Under the pieces are notes generated by a model that had not been told where the DNA came from, ran no database searches, and saw only the letters and a program-made list of their open reading frames with translations. This document shows, piece after piece, positions 1 to 7,051 of a DNA stretch of 12,363 nucleotides (position 1 is its first letter; each line of letters begins with the position of its first letter). Source of the stretch: Qingrenia yutianensis (lineage in GTDB: Bacteria; Bacillota; Clostridia; UMGS1810); the NCBI RefSeq assembly GCF_014385105.1, contig NZ_JACRTE010000027.1, forward strand, positions 1-12,363, in the 5' to 3' direction. The position numbers and the translations under genes were made by a program.

Positions 1-1284
1 CAAAGCAAAATCGAGGTCAAATATTCAAATCTTACGGGTGAGTGGAATATTCAAGGCAAGAGCGCCGATAAGGGCGTTAAGGCTACCAACACCTATGGTA
101 CAAGCCGTATCAGCGCTTATAAAATTATTGAGGATTCGCTTAATCTGCGCGATGTGCGTATCTTTGATTATATTTACGATGAAAACGGAAATAAGGTTGC
201 AAAGCTGAATATTAAGGAAACCACCATCGCCCAGCAAAAGCAGGCGTCAATCAAGCAAGCCTTTGAGGATTGGATATGGAAAGACCCCGACAGGCGTGAC
301 GACCTGTGTAAAATCTACAATGTTCGGTTTAACTCTATCCGTCCCCGTGAGTATGACGGCAGCCATATAACCTTCAATGGGATAAACCCCGAAATAGCTC
401 TGAGGAAACACCAAAAGGACGCTGTTGCACGAATTATGTACGGCGGCAATTCTTTACTCGGTCATGTGGTCGGCGCCGGCAAGACTTGGACTATGGTTGC
501 GGCAGCAATGGAATCACGGCGGCTCGGACTATGCAATAAATCGCTGTTTGTAGTACCCAACCACTTGACCGAGCAATGGGCAAGCGAATTTTTGCAGTTA
601 TATCCGGCGGCAAATATTCTTGTTGCAACAAAAAAGGATTTCGAGATGAAAAACCGCAAAAAATTCTGCGGCAGAATTGCAACGGGCGATTATGACGCCG
701 TTATTATCGGTCATTCGCAATTCGAGAAAATACCGATGTCGGCAGAACGGCAGAAAACCATACTGCAAAATCAGCTTGACGAGATTATTAACGGAATAAT
801 CGAGGCAAAAACCGAAAATGCGGAGCGTTACACGATTAAGCAAATGGAAAAGACAAAGCGTGGACTTGAAGCAAAGATAAAAAAACTCAATGACCAAGAA
901 CGCAAGGACGATGTTGTAACCTTTGAAGAAATCGGTGTTGACAGAGTGTTTGTGGATGAAGCACATTATTACAAAAACCTTTTCCTTTACACAAAAATGC
1001 GAAATGTCGGCGGTATCGCACAGACCGAAGCACAAAAGTCAAGCGACCTGTTTATGAAAACACAGTATCTTGACGGGCTTACGGGCGGAAAGGGCGTTAT
1101 TTTCGCAACGGGAACACCTGTTTCAAACAGTATGGTTGAGTTATATACTATGCAGAGGTATTTGCAGTATAAATCGCTCCAAGAGCGTGGATTACAGCAC
1201 TTTGATAGCTGGGCGTCCACCTTTGGTGAAACCGTATCGGCAATGGAGCTTGCACCCGAGGGCTATACTTTAGTAGGACGATAA
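1..1284 (+). CDS. ICE SNF2-family helicase, 5' portion, interrupted by element insertion (partial at window edge)
   Basis: The frame is open from base 1, so the gene starts upstream of the window. It encodes the N-terminal lobe of a SNF2-like superfamily 2 helicase of the very large kind found in clostridial conjugative elements, often fused to an N6-adenine DNA methylase; the methylase part would lie upstream and is not seen. Visible motifs are a Walker A GAGKT at 472-486, a DEAH box (VDEAH) at 955-966, and the motif III-like FATGTPVSNSM shortly after 1100. The sequence TYGTSR...FNSIRPREYDGSHI is typical of this family. The native frame ends at codon GAG 1258-1260 (APE|G). After that the reading enters the inserted element and stops at TAA 1282-1284, adding about seven foreign residues. 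Helicase motifs IV-VI are on the other side of the insertion, so the truncated protein should lack ATPase function. Role in the ICE (DNA processing or anti-restriction) is inference. Confidence 0.9.
   Translation, partial: QSKIEVKYSNLTGEWNIQGKSADKGVKATNTYGTSRISAYKIIEDSLNLRDVRIFDYIYDENGNKVAKLNIKETTIAQQKQASIKQAFEDWIWKDPDRRDDLCKIYNVRFNSIRPREYDGSHITFNGINPEIALRKHQKDAVARIMYGGNSLLGHVVGAGKTWTMVAAAMESRRLGLCNKSLFVVPNHLTEQWASEFLQLYPAANILVATKKDFEMKNRKKFCGRIATGDYDAVIIGHSQFEKIPMSAERQKTILQNQLDEIINGIIEAKTENAERYTIKQMEKTKRGLEAKIKKLNDQERKDDVVTFEEIGVDRVFVDEAHYYKNLFLYTKMRNVGGIAQTEAQKSSDLFMKTQYLDGLTGGKGVIFATGTPVSNSMVELYTMQRYLQYKSLQERGLQHFDSWASTFGETVSAMELAPEGYTLVGR
1255..1263 (+). other. attL core (left junction of inserted element)
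   Basis: CCCGAGGGC at the left junction matches CCCGAAGGC at the right junction in 8 of 9 positions. The GA at 1258-1259 is the likely crossover dinucleotide, by analogy with TnpX. Left of it is helicase coding sequence; right of it is element sequence. Confidence 0.75.
1264..1269 (+). promoter_or_regulatory. -10 half of circle-joint promoter (TATACT)
   Basis: TATACT lies four bases inside the left end. In the integrated state the hexamer 17 bp upstream is CAATGG (1241-1246), which is not a -35 box. In the excised circle the right end supplies TTGACA (8749-8754) exactly 17 bp upstream, giving a near-consensus promoter directed at tnpX. A promoter created at the circle junction has been reported for Tn4451. 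The following 5' leader (about 1275-1459) is AT-rich, with a short TCAAAAAA/TTTTTTTGA inverted repeat; I see no other clear signal in it. Confidence 0.75.
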
Positions 1285-1459
1285 ATAATGCGTTCCTAAA
1301 TTGAAAATAGGTTATCAAAGTCGGTTGCAGAATTTCAAAAAATATTTTTTTGATTCTTTGAAAAACAGTTCCGCTTTGTATCCCTATTTTCTCCTATTGG
1401 TAGAGGGAGTAATACTTTTAATACCAAAACAGATTACATAAAGAAAGGAGGATAAGAGA

Positions 1460-3580
1460 ATGTCAAGGACTTCAAAGATTACAGCACTCTATGAGCGTTT
1501 ATCACGAGATGATGACCTCAATGGTGAGTCAAATTCAATCACCAACCAAAAGAAATACTTGGAAGATTATGCTCGCAGAAATGGGTTCACGAATATTTGC
1601 CATTTTACTGACGATGGTTTTTCGGGTGTGAATTTCAATCGTCCGAGTTTTCAAGAGTTGATTAAAGAAGTAGAAGCAGGAAATGTCGCAACGATTATCG
1701 TTAAGGATATGAGCCGATTGGGGCGAAACTATCTGCAAGTCGGCTTTTATACGGAAGTTCTGTTTCCGCAGAAAGATGTCCGTTTTCTTGCAATAAACAA
1801 CAGCATTGACAGTAATAATGCTTCGGATAATGACTTTGCCCCGTTTTTGAATATTATGAACGAGTGGTATGCCAAAGACACAAGCAATAAAATCAAGGCT
1901 GTGTTTGATGCCCGTATGAAAGACGGAAAGCGTTGTAGCGGTTCAATCCCCTATGGATATAACCGATTAGCAACCGACAAACAAACGCTTGTCGTTGACC
2001 CTGTGGCTTCTGGGGTGGTAAAGCGTATCTTTCTGCTTGCCAACGAGGGCAAAAGTCCGAGAGCAATCGCTGAATTGCTTACCGAAGAAAAGGTTTTAAT
2101 TCCGGCAGCACACGCAAAGGAGTATCACCCCGAGCAGTATAACGGTACGAAGTTTTCAGACCCATATACTTGGGGAATGTCAACCATAAGGGCGATTTTG
2201 AGCAGACAGGAATATCTCGGTCATACGGTTTTGCGTAAGTCTGTCAGCACCAATTTCAAGCTGCACAAAAGGAAGAATACCGATGAAGATGAACAGTATG
2301 TATTTTATAATACACACGAGCCTATCATCTCGCAGGAACTTTGGGACAGCGTTCAGAAGCGAAAGAAACGAGCGAACAGAACAGCGGCAAAAGGTACGCA
2401 TAGCAATCGTTTAAGCGGTTATCTGTATTGTGCGGATTGTGGCAGAAGAATGACCCTGCAAACGCATTACAGTAAAAAAGACCGTTCGGTGCAGTATTCT
2501 TACCGTTGCGGTGGGTATGCAAGCAAAGTAAACTCTTGTACTGCCCATTCGATTAGTGCTGATAATGTTGAAGCCTTGATATTATCGGCTGTAAAACGAT
2601 TATCAAAATTTGTTCTGAATGACGAAGAAGCCTTTGCAAAGGAACTTCAAGCACTTTGGAATGAAAAGCAGACAGAAAAGCCAAAGCAGAATAAATCGGA
2701 ACTGCACCGTTTTCAAAAGCGATACGATGAACTATCCAAACTTATTCGTGGTTTGTATGAAAATCTTGTTTCGGGGTTACTGCCCGAAAGACAGTACAAA
2801 CAACTGATGAAGCAGTATGATGATGAACAGGCTGAATTGGAAACGAAGATTGAAGCAATGCAACAGGAACTGACCGAAGAAAAGGCAAATACGGTGGATA
2901 TTAAGCATTTCATTTCTTTGATACGCAAGTGCAAAGAGCCGACAGAAATTTCCGATTTGATGTTTGCCGAACTCATTGACAAGATTGTGGTTTATGAAGC
3001 AGAGGGTGTGGGAAAAGCAAGGACACAAAAGGTTGATATTTATTTCAACTATGTCGGGCAGGTCGATATTGCCTATACAGAAGAAGAACTTGCTGAAATC
3101 AAGGCACAGGAAGAACAGATTGAAATGGAACGACTGGCAAAACAGCGTGAGCGTGAAAAAGCATACCGAGAGAAGCGAAAGGCAAAAAAACTCGCTGAAA
3201 ACGGTGGAGAAATCGTCAAAACAAAGATATGTCCTCACTGTCAAAAAGAGTTTGTGCCTACAAGTAACCGACAGATATTCTGTTCAAAGGATTGTTGCTA
3301 TCAGGCAAGGCAGGATAAGACAAAAGCCGACAGAGAAGCAGAAAAAGGAAATCATTATTATCGTCAGCGTGTATGTGCTGTGTGTGGCAGTACCTACTGG
3401 CCTACACACAGTCAACAGAAATTCTGTTCCGAAGAATGTCAAAAGCAAAATCACAACGAGAAATCTTTGGAATTTTATCACAAGAAGCAAAAGGAGAAAT
3501 CAGAATGCAAAGATTTATTACAGACGAAAGAACTGGTATCCAGTACGAACTCATCGGAGATTATTACTATCCCTGCTTGA
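1460..3580 (+). CDS. tnpX: Large serine recombinase TnpX (element integrase/excisionase)
   Basis: Encodes 706 aa, essentially the length of Tn4451 TnpX (707 aa). It catalyses site-specific excision and insertion of the element through a phosphoserine intermediate. The N-terminal resolvase domain carries the nucleophile Ser15 in YERLSRDD and the GR-type motif DMSRLGRNY. A recombinase domain follows (KRCSGSIPYGY...). The zinc ribbon has Cys324, Cys327, Cys350 and Cys360, then a coiled-coil stretch (about 395-480) and a DUF4368-like segment (ELIDKIVVYEAEG). The C-terminus adds two further four-Cys fingers with identical spacing: Cys591/594/608/612 and Cys639/642/656/660. The start is set by AGGAGG at 1446-1451, eight bases before the ATG. 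The 3' end overlaps tnpV by 76 bp in another frame. Expression probably depends on the promoter formed in the circular form. Confidence 0.95.
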   Translation: MSRTSKITALYERLSRDDDLNGESNSITNQKKYLEDYARRNGFTNICHFTDDGFSGVNFNRPSFQELIKEVEAGNVATIIVKDMSRLGRNYLQVGFYTEVLFPQKDVRFLAINNSIDSNNASDNDFAPFLNIMNEWYAKDTSNKIKAVFDARMKDGKRCSGSIPYGYNRLATDKQTLVVDPVASGVVKRIFLLANEGKSPRAIAELLTEEKVLIPAAHAKEYHPEQYNGTKFSDPYTWGMSTIRAILSRQEYLGHTVLRKSVSTNFKLHKRKNTDEDEQYVFYNTHEPIISQELWDSVQKRKKRANRTAAKGTHSNRLSGYLYCADCGRRMTLQTHYSKKDRSVQYSYRCGGYASKVNSCTAHSISADNVEALILSAVKRLSKFVLNDEEAFAKELQALWNEKQTEKPKQNKSELHRFQKRYDELSKLIRGLYENLVSGLLPERQYKQLMKQYDDEQAELETKIEAMQQELTEEKANTVDIKHFISLIRKCKEPTEISDLMFAELIDKIVVYEAEGVGKARTQKVDIYFNYVGQVDIAYTEEELAEIKAQEEQIEMERLAKQREREKAYREKRKAKKLAENGGEIVKTKICPHCQKEFVPTSNRQIFCSKDCCYQARQDKTKADREAEKGNHYYRQRVCAVCGSTYWPTHSQQKFCSEECQKQNHNEKSLEFYHKKQKEKSECKDLLQTKELVSSTNSSEIITIPA

Positions 3581-3876
3581 CGATAGAACACCCCCCTGTT
3601 CTCACGAAATACGGAAGAATGAGGGAAAGATATTTAAGGGAACACAAGAAAGCCTTATATTTTAATCTGCTTACAAGCGGTAAGTTGTATGAACACCTTG
3701 CTGATATTGATACTTTGGCGTGTAATATGGCGGAGTATCTAATAAAGGGAATGGCAAAAAAACAAGGTGTGACGGAACAACTGAAAGCGGAGGATATGAT
3801 GAGATGGGTCGGATTGATGAACAATATCCGAGCCTGTGCAGATGAGATTGTATTGAACGATATTGTGTATTCCTAA
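3505..3876 (+). CDS. tnpV: Transposon-encoded protein TnpV
   Basis: Encodes 123 aa from the ATG at 3505, chosen because AAAGGAG (3490-3496) precedes it at normal spacing; an open frame further upstream lies inside tnpX. The sequence (YELIGDYYYPCL, YLREHKKALYFNLLTSGKLYEHLADID, MRWVGLMNNIRACADEIV) matches the TnpV family of Tn4451-like elements. The biochemical role is not established. It is soluble and probably helical, with no membrane segment. It overlaps the last 76 bp of tnpX, which implies translation from the same mRNA, and it is followed after 20 bp by an intrinsic terminator that closes the recombination operon. Confidence 0.9.
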   Translation: MQRFITDERTGIQYELIGDYYYPCLTIEHPPVLTKYGRMRERYLREHKKALYFNLLTSGKLYEHLADIDTLACNMAEYLIKGMAKKQGVTEQLKAEDMMRWVGLMNNIRACADEIVLNDIVYS

Positions 3877-3896
3877 TAGCATACCAGCCGAAAAGG

Positions 3897-3930
3897 AACT
3901 GCTGTCTTTACTGATGGCAGTTTTCTTTTT
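3897..3930 (+). terminator. Intrinsic terminator after tnpX-tnpV
   Basis: Ten-pair stem AACTGCTGTC / GATGGCAGTT (two G-U pairs) with a six-base loop, followed by TTTTCTTTTT. It lies just after the tnpV stop and separates the recombination operon from the cargo. Confidence 0.85.
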
Positions 3931-3940
3931 CGGGAAGTAT

Positions 3941-3957
3941 TCAAGAAGTCATTAAGT
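3941..3957 (+). repeat. 17-bp inverted repeat, left copy
   Basis: TCAAGAAGTCATTAAGT is the exact reverse complement of 8461-8477. Both copies are intergenic, one just after the tnpV terminator and the other just after tnpZ. The match ends sharply at 17 bp on both sides. Confidence 0.8.
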
Positions 3958-4062
3958 TGCGAGTGTAATGGAAGTGGCGGAAAAGTATAATGCAAACAGC
4001 CATATACTTCATTTCCGATATGCCATTCTCCTACATTGTTTGTAACTTTTGTGTGAACACTA

Positions 4063-4091
4063 TTGACAAGAAAACTTGGTATTAGTATAAT
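4063..4091 (+). promoter_or_regulatory. Consensus sigma-A promoter of the cargo operon
   Basis: TTGACA at 4063-4068, a 17-bp spacer, and TATAAT at 4086-4091: a perfect match to the housekeeping consensus. It would start transcription near 4098, about 30 bases before the first cargo gene. Confidence 0.9.
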
Positions 4092-4114
4092 TAAGGTGTG
4101 CAAAGAAAACTTGG
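4069..4114 (+). repeat. Direct repeat flanking the cargo -10 box, possible operator
   Basis: The 11-mer AGAAAACTTGG occurs at 4069-4079 (in the spacer) and again at 4104-4114 (in the 5' leader), 35 bp apart and identical. One copy overlaps the RNA polymerase footprint. This is a plausible binding site for the XRE regulator encoded at 4456, but that link is inference. Confidence 0.55.
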
Positions 4115-4129
4115 AACGGAGGTATTCAT

Positions 4130-4459
4130 ATGAAAAAGGAAGAAATCTTAAACGCAAGTAGAAAAGAACATCAAAATAAAGACTTGGCGGAAATGGAAGT
4201 GCTATATCTGGCAGGAAGTCACGCAAGTAGAGTGGGGGCTTTGGTGTGTTGTCTGCTTTCTTTGCTATCTTCTATGATTGCCCATACTATGATTTACAGT
4301 CCTTGGGTTATATATTTCAGTATTCTTGCGACACAATGGTTAGTTCGTTTTATCAAAATGAAACGAAAGAGTGATTTGCTATTGACCAGTATGTTTTTCA
4401 TTCTTTCCGTTTTGGCATTTGTTGGATTTGTTCGCCAAATTTTAGAGGTGAGCATATGA
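4130..4459 (+). CDS. Small three-helix membrane protein (DUF6442-like)
   Basis: Encodes 109 aa. GGAGG at 4118-4122 sets the ATG start. The N-terminus is charged and soluble (MKKEEILNASRKEHQNKD), followed by three predicted membrane helices at about residues 35-55, 57-75 and 82-101. The KEEIL-x-SR-x-E start resembles a family (DUF6442) often found beside small XRE regulators in Firmicutes; I assign it from memory, so tentatively. The stop overlaps the start of the next gene (ATGA), showing translational coupling with the regulator. Function is unknown. A sensor or immunity-type membrane partner of the regulator is one possibility, not shown by the sequence. Confidence 0.75.
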   Translation: MKKEEILNASRKEHQNKDLAEMEVLYLAGSHASRVGALVCCLLSLLSSMIAHTMIYSPWVIYFSILATQWLVRFIKMKRKSDLLLTSMFFILSVLAFVGFVRQILEVSI

Positions 4460-4662
4460 AAGAGCAATTACATTTGAAAAATCACTTAAAGGAAGTTCGT
4501 ACAGCGGCAAATCTTTCTCAAACCCAGCTTGCAGAAATGGTAGGAGTTTCAAGAAATACCATTAGTTCTATTGAAACTGGACAGTTCAACCCAACAGCAA
4601 AGTTGGCATTGATTTTATGTATTGCTTTAGACAAGAAATTTGAAGAACTGTTCTATTTTTAG
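4456..4662 (+). CDS. Small XRE-family transcriptional regulator (YozG-like)
   Basis: Encodes 68 aa, almost entirely one Cro/C1-type helix-turn-helix domain: LSQTQLAEMVGVSRNTISSI holds the two DNA-contact helices (about residues 20-39), followed by ETGQFNPT and a C-terminal KKFEELFYF typical of the YozG-like subgroup. Its ATG overlaps the preceding TGA. It sits between two small membrane-protein genes in one operon. It probably binds DNA as a dimer and may autoregulate the operon through the direct repeats around the 4063-4091 promoter. Confidence 0.9.
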   Translation: MKEQLHLKNHLKEVRTAANLSQTQLAEMVGVSRNTISSIETGQFNPTAKLALILCIALDKKFEELFYF

Positions 4663-4671
4663 GAGGTAATT

Positions 4672-4974
4672 ATGGAGAACATTATGTTGTTGATTTTAGG
4701 AGTGTTCATATCTGTTATAGGAATTGTAAATATCAAAGGCAATATCAGTACAATTCATTCTTACAATAGGCGAAAAGTAAAAGAAGAAGATATACCAAAG
4801 TATGGAAAAGCCGTTGGAACAGGAACACTGATTATCGGAATATCTTTGGTGTTAGGTTTTATAGTTTCATTTTGGAGTGAAGAGACTATGGGATTTATTA
4901 TTCTTCCAGCAGTTATTGTCGGATTAGGCTTTATGTTGTATGGACAAATTAAATACAATAAAGGGATTTTTTAA
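4672..4974 (+). CDS. Small membrane protein, DUF3784-like
   Basis: Encodes 100 aa with AGGAGG at 4662-4667 directly overlapping the previous stop codon. Three hydrophobic segments are predicted, at about residues 3-20, 49-67 and 73-92. A basic/acidic linker between the first two (SYNRRKVKEEDIPKYGKAVG) resembles the DUF3784 family of Gram-positive membrane proteins; this assignment is tentative. It is the third gene of the regulator operon. No enzyme motif is visible and the function is unknown. Confidence 0.75.
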   Translation: MENIMLLILGVFISVIGIVNIKGNISTIHSYNRRKVKEEDIPKYGKAVGTGTLIIGISLVLGFIVSFWSEETMGFIILPAVIVGLGFMLYGQIKYNKGIF

Positions 4975-5128
4975 GCAAAGGAAACTTTGAATTTTCCGAA
5001 TTTCTTAATACATTTTTGAACTGAAAAACTTGATTGAAACCGTTGGTTGACACATTTCCAAGCATAGGTGGTGGTAATGCAACTATAAAAAATGCTATGA
5101 TTTTGTCAAAAGGAAAGGAGAACTGACA

Positions 5129-5539
5129 ATGAATATAGCAGATAGAATACAATATTTACGAAAACAAAAAGGATATTCGCAGGAGGAACTTGCTGATAAG
5201 GTTGGTGTATCAAGACAGGCTGTATCAAAATGGGAAAGTGAACAAAGCACACCCGATTTAGAAAAAGTAATCGCTATGAGCGAACTTTTTGAAGTCACAA
5301 CGGATTATATTCTTAAAGGAATAGAACCAGTATCAACAACGAATAGAAAGACTGTTAAGACGTTGTACTTAGGGTTTGTTTTAATATTTGCAACCATAGC
5401 AGGAATATGGTCTTTTGCTGCAAACCGATTTAATTATGATGAAATTATTATGATTATTTTAGCAGGCGGCGTAGTTGGTTTAGGAATGGCTCTAATTGTT
5501 CAGGTAATCGGCAGTATAGTTTCAAACAAGAAACAATAA
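5129..5539 (+). CDS. Membrane-tethered XRE-family regulator
   Basis: Encodes 136 aa. A Cro/C1-type helix-turn-helix domain occupies residues 1-65 (YSQEELADKVGVSRQAVSKW, then ESEQSTPDLEKVIAMSELFEVTTDYIL). Two predicted membrane helices follow, at about 77-97 and 106-130, with a short basic tail. This HTH-plus-membrane layout is common in Firmicutes and suggests a regulator held at the membrane, though what it senses is not known. A GGAAAGGAG site precedes the ATG. It has its own 154-bp upstream gap, where I found no convincing promoter, and is followed by an intrinsic terminator. It may work with the membrane proteins upstream. Confidence 0.88.
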   Translation: MNIADRIQYLRKQKGYSQEELADKVGVSRQAVSKWESEQSTPDLEKVIAMSELFEVTTDYILKGIEPVSTTNRKTVKTLYLGFVLIFATIAGIWSFAANRFNYDEIIMIILAGGVVGLGMALIVQVIGSIVSNKKQ

Positions 5540-5594
5540 TAAAAGTGAAAACTTTCAGTTTTATGCAGATAATCAACAATCTATTAGAACGCAG

Positions 5595-5622
5595 AAAACA
5601 TCGTAGAAATACGGTGTTTTTT
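5595..5622 (+). terminator. Intrinsic terminator after the cargo genes
   Basis: AAAACATCGT / ACGGTGTTTT stem (ten pairs, one G-U), loop AGAAAT, running into six Ts at 5617-5622. It follows the membrane-tethered regulator by about 55 bp. Confidence 0.8.
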
Positions 5623-5651
5623 GTTGCCCCAAACCCTACAATTTCATACAT

Positions 5652-5780
5652 AACCACAGGTTAGTACAAATACCTTGCGTGATTTTTTGAAAGGCTTATA
5701 AAGGCAATTTTGCCCGATTTTCGCCCCGAGAAATGACAGAAACAAGGCTCTGAGTATCTTTCCTGTGGTTTTTTTATTTT
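5652..5780 (+). ncRNA. Putative structured RNA or leader ending in a U-tract
   Basis: A nine-pair outer stem, AACCACAGG (5652-5660) with CCTGTGGTT (5762-5770), encloses about 100 nt and is followed by TTTTTTATTTT, like a terminator. Inside it, ATA-CCTTG (5670-5677) can pair with CAAGG (5743-5747) and TAT (5755-5757), and GGCAA/TTGCC (5703-5714) forms a short hairpin. It lies between the cargo terminator and the operon starting at 5802. It could be a small RNA, an attenuator leader or part of a replication origin. An alternative reading is an embedded promoter, TTGCGT (5675-5680), 16 bp, TATAAA (5697-5702). I cannot match it to a named RNA family. Confidence 0.5.
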
Positions 5781-5801
5781 CAGACGGAAAGGAGGATTGA
5801 T

Positions 5802-5993
5802 ATGCCGAGAATGAGTAAGAAACGGAAACAAGAGTGGGCGTTGTTTCTGAATGAAAGAAATCGCATTACCTACAACGAACTTTGCAGAAAATGCAGTAAT
5901 GACTGCAAGCAGAGTTTTCGCTGTATCGTGGTGCTCTGCCCGAAGTATTTATCGAAAAGGAGAACGAAGAACAATGATGAAAATGGAAAATGA
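5802..5993 (+). CDS. Small basic Cys-rich protein, unknown function
   Basis: Encodes 63 aa with a strong GGAGG (5791-5795) before the ATG. The protein is very basic (MPRMSKKRKQEW) and carries five cysteines at residues 28, 31, 35, 41 and 46, starting with CxxC, which suggests metal binding but matches no motif I can name. Its last 20 bp overlap the start of the ATPase gene, so the two are probably translationally coupled. A role as a small DNA-binding partner of the ATPase is a guess from charge and position. Confidence 0.7.
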   Translation: MPRMSKKRKQEWALFLNERNRITYNELCRKCSNDCKQSFRCIVVLCPKYLSKRRTKNNDENGK

Positions 5994-6993
5994 GATGAAT
6001 GTAAATGTACCTCTTGAAGTTGTAAAGGCAAGTGAAATCGAGCCGAAAGAAGTGAAATGGCTGTGGTATCCGTATATTCCGTTCGGCAAGGTTACGCTGT
6101 TGCAGGGCGATCCGGGCGATGGAAAAAGCAAGTTAATGCTTTCCGTTGCCGCCCTGCTCTCTAAGGGAGAGCCTCTCCCCTTTACCGATGAAGAAACAGA
6201 GCCTATGACTATCATCTATCAGACAACGGAAGATGATGCAGACGATACGGTAGTACCCCGTTTTAATTCTGCCGGTGGGAACGGAGAAAACCTTATCTTC
6301 ATCAAGGAAGATGAAAAATCTTTATCCTTTGGGGATAACCGTATTGCTGAAGCAATCGAAAAGTACCACGCAAAACTTTTAATTCTTGACCCGATGAGTT
6401 CCTATATCGGAGAGAACTGCTCAATGAACAATGCCAACGAAACACGAGCAGAGTTTAATCATCTGATTGCGGTTGCAAAGAATACTGGCTGTGCCATTGT
6501 GATTATCGCTCATATGAACAAGATGAGAGATACCAACCCTCTTTATCGTACCAACGGTTCTATTGATATTGCGGGTGCTGCAAGAAGTATTCTTGCAATC
6601 ACACGCACACCGAACAAAGAAGCACCAGCGGAACGATATATGGTGCAAGTGAAATCTAACCTTGCCCCGACAGGCTCGGCAATTCTCTTTGAGGTGGCAG
6701 AAAAGGGCGTGGACTTTATCTCTGAAATGGAAATGACAGCAGAAGAAGCGTTCCAGTCCCTTGCTCCTAAAATGGGCAGACCGAACGAAAAGGAAATCAA
6801 GGCGAAAGAATTTCTTTTGGAAATTCTGAAAGACGGAGAAATGCTTTCTTCGGATTGCGAAGAAAGACTTGAAGCCGCAGGGTTCAAGAAATCGACCATC
6901 AAAAAGGCAAAGAAGAAAGCAGGCGTTGTCTCAAGAAAACGAGGCTTTCTGTGGTACTGGTCTTTGCCGATGGGCGATATACCGAGAGAATAA
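5974..6993 (+). CDS. RepA-like AAA/RecA-fold ATPase (Tn4451 tnpY position)
   Basis: Encodes 339 aa from the ATG at 5974, preferred because AAAAGGAG (5955-5962) precedes it; the open frame upstream to 5851 overlaps the previous gene and lacks such a site. It is a RecA-fold ATPase of the AAA_25/RepA-like group: Walker A GDPGDGKS at residues 45-52, Walker B LLILDP with Asp139, and IIAHMNK at 177-183. The C-terminal portion (from about 260) looks like a winged helix (LLEILKDGEMLSSDCEERLEAAGFKKSTIKKAKKKAGV). RepA-like proteins unwind plasmid origins, so this one could support replication of the excised circle; that role is inference. It occupies the place of tnpY in Tn4451. A terminator-like hairpin follows. 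Confidence 0.88.
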   Translation: MMKMENEMNVNVPLEVVKASEIEPKEVKWLWYPYIPFGKVTLLQGDPGDGKSKLMLSVAALLSKGEPLPFTDEETEPMTIIYQTTEDDADDTVVPRFNSAGGNGENLIFIKEDEKSLSFGDNRIAEAIEKYHAKLLILDPMSSYIGENCSMNNANETRAEFNHLIAVAKNTGCAIVIIAHMNKMRDTNPLYRTNGSIDIAGAARSILAITRTPNKEAPAERYMVQVKSNLAPTGSAILFEVAEKGVDFISEMEMTAEEAFQSLAPKMGRPNEKEIKAKEFLLEILKDGEMLSSDCEERLEAAGFKKSTIKKAKKKAGVVSRKRGFLWYWSLPMGDIPRE

Positions 6994-6998
6994 AAGCC

Positions 6999-7028
6999 GG
7001 CTGTCTGATAGGAGGACAGTCTGTTTTT
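6999..7028 (+). terminator. Probable intrinsic terminator after the ATPase gene
   Basis: GGCTGTC (6999-7005) pairs with GACAGTC (7015-7021), seven pairs including one G-U, nine-base loop, then TGTTTTT. Modest stem, so termination may be partial. Confidence 0.55.
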
Positions 7029-7051
7029 ATGATGGAGGTATCTAAGGAGGT

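Noticed and set aside
1318..1380. AT-rich inverted repeat TCAAAAAA/TTTTTTTGA in the tnpX leader as a terminator.
   Set aside because: The stem is only A-T pairs apart from its ends and is not followed by a clean U-run; too weak to call.
2964..3665. A 233-aa frame overlapping the 3' part of tnpX.
   Set aside because: Shadow frame of tnpX: no ribosome site, odd basic composition and no family resemblance, while the tnpX frame has clear motifs.
5047..5078. TTGACA upstream of the membrane-tethered regulator as a promoter.
   Set aside because: The only -10-like sequence (GGTAAT) is 20 bp away and weak, so I did not annotate it.
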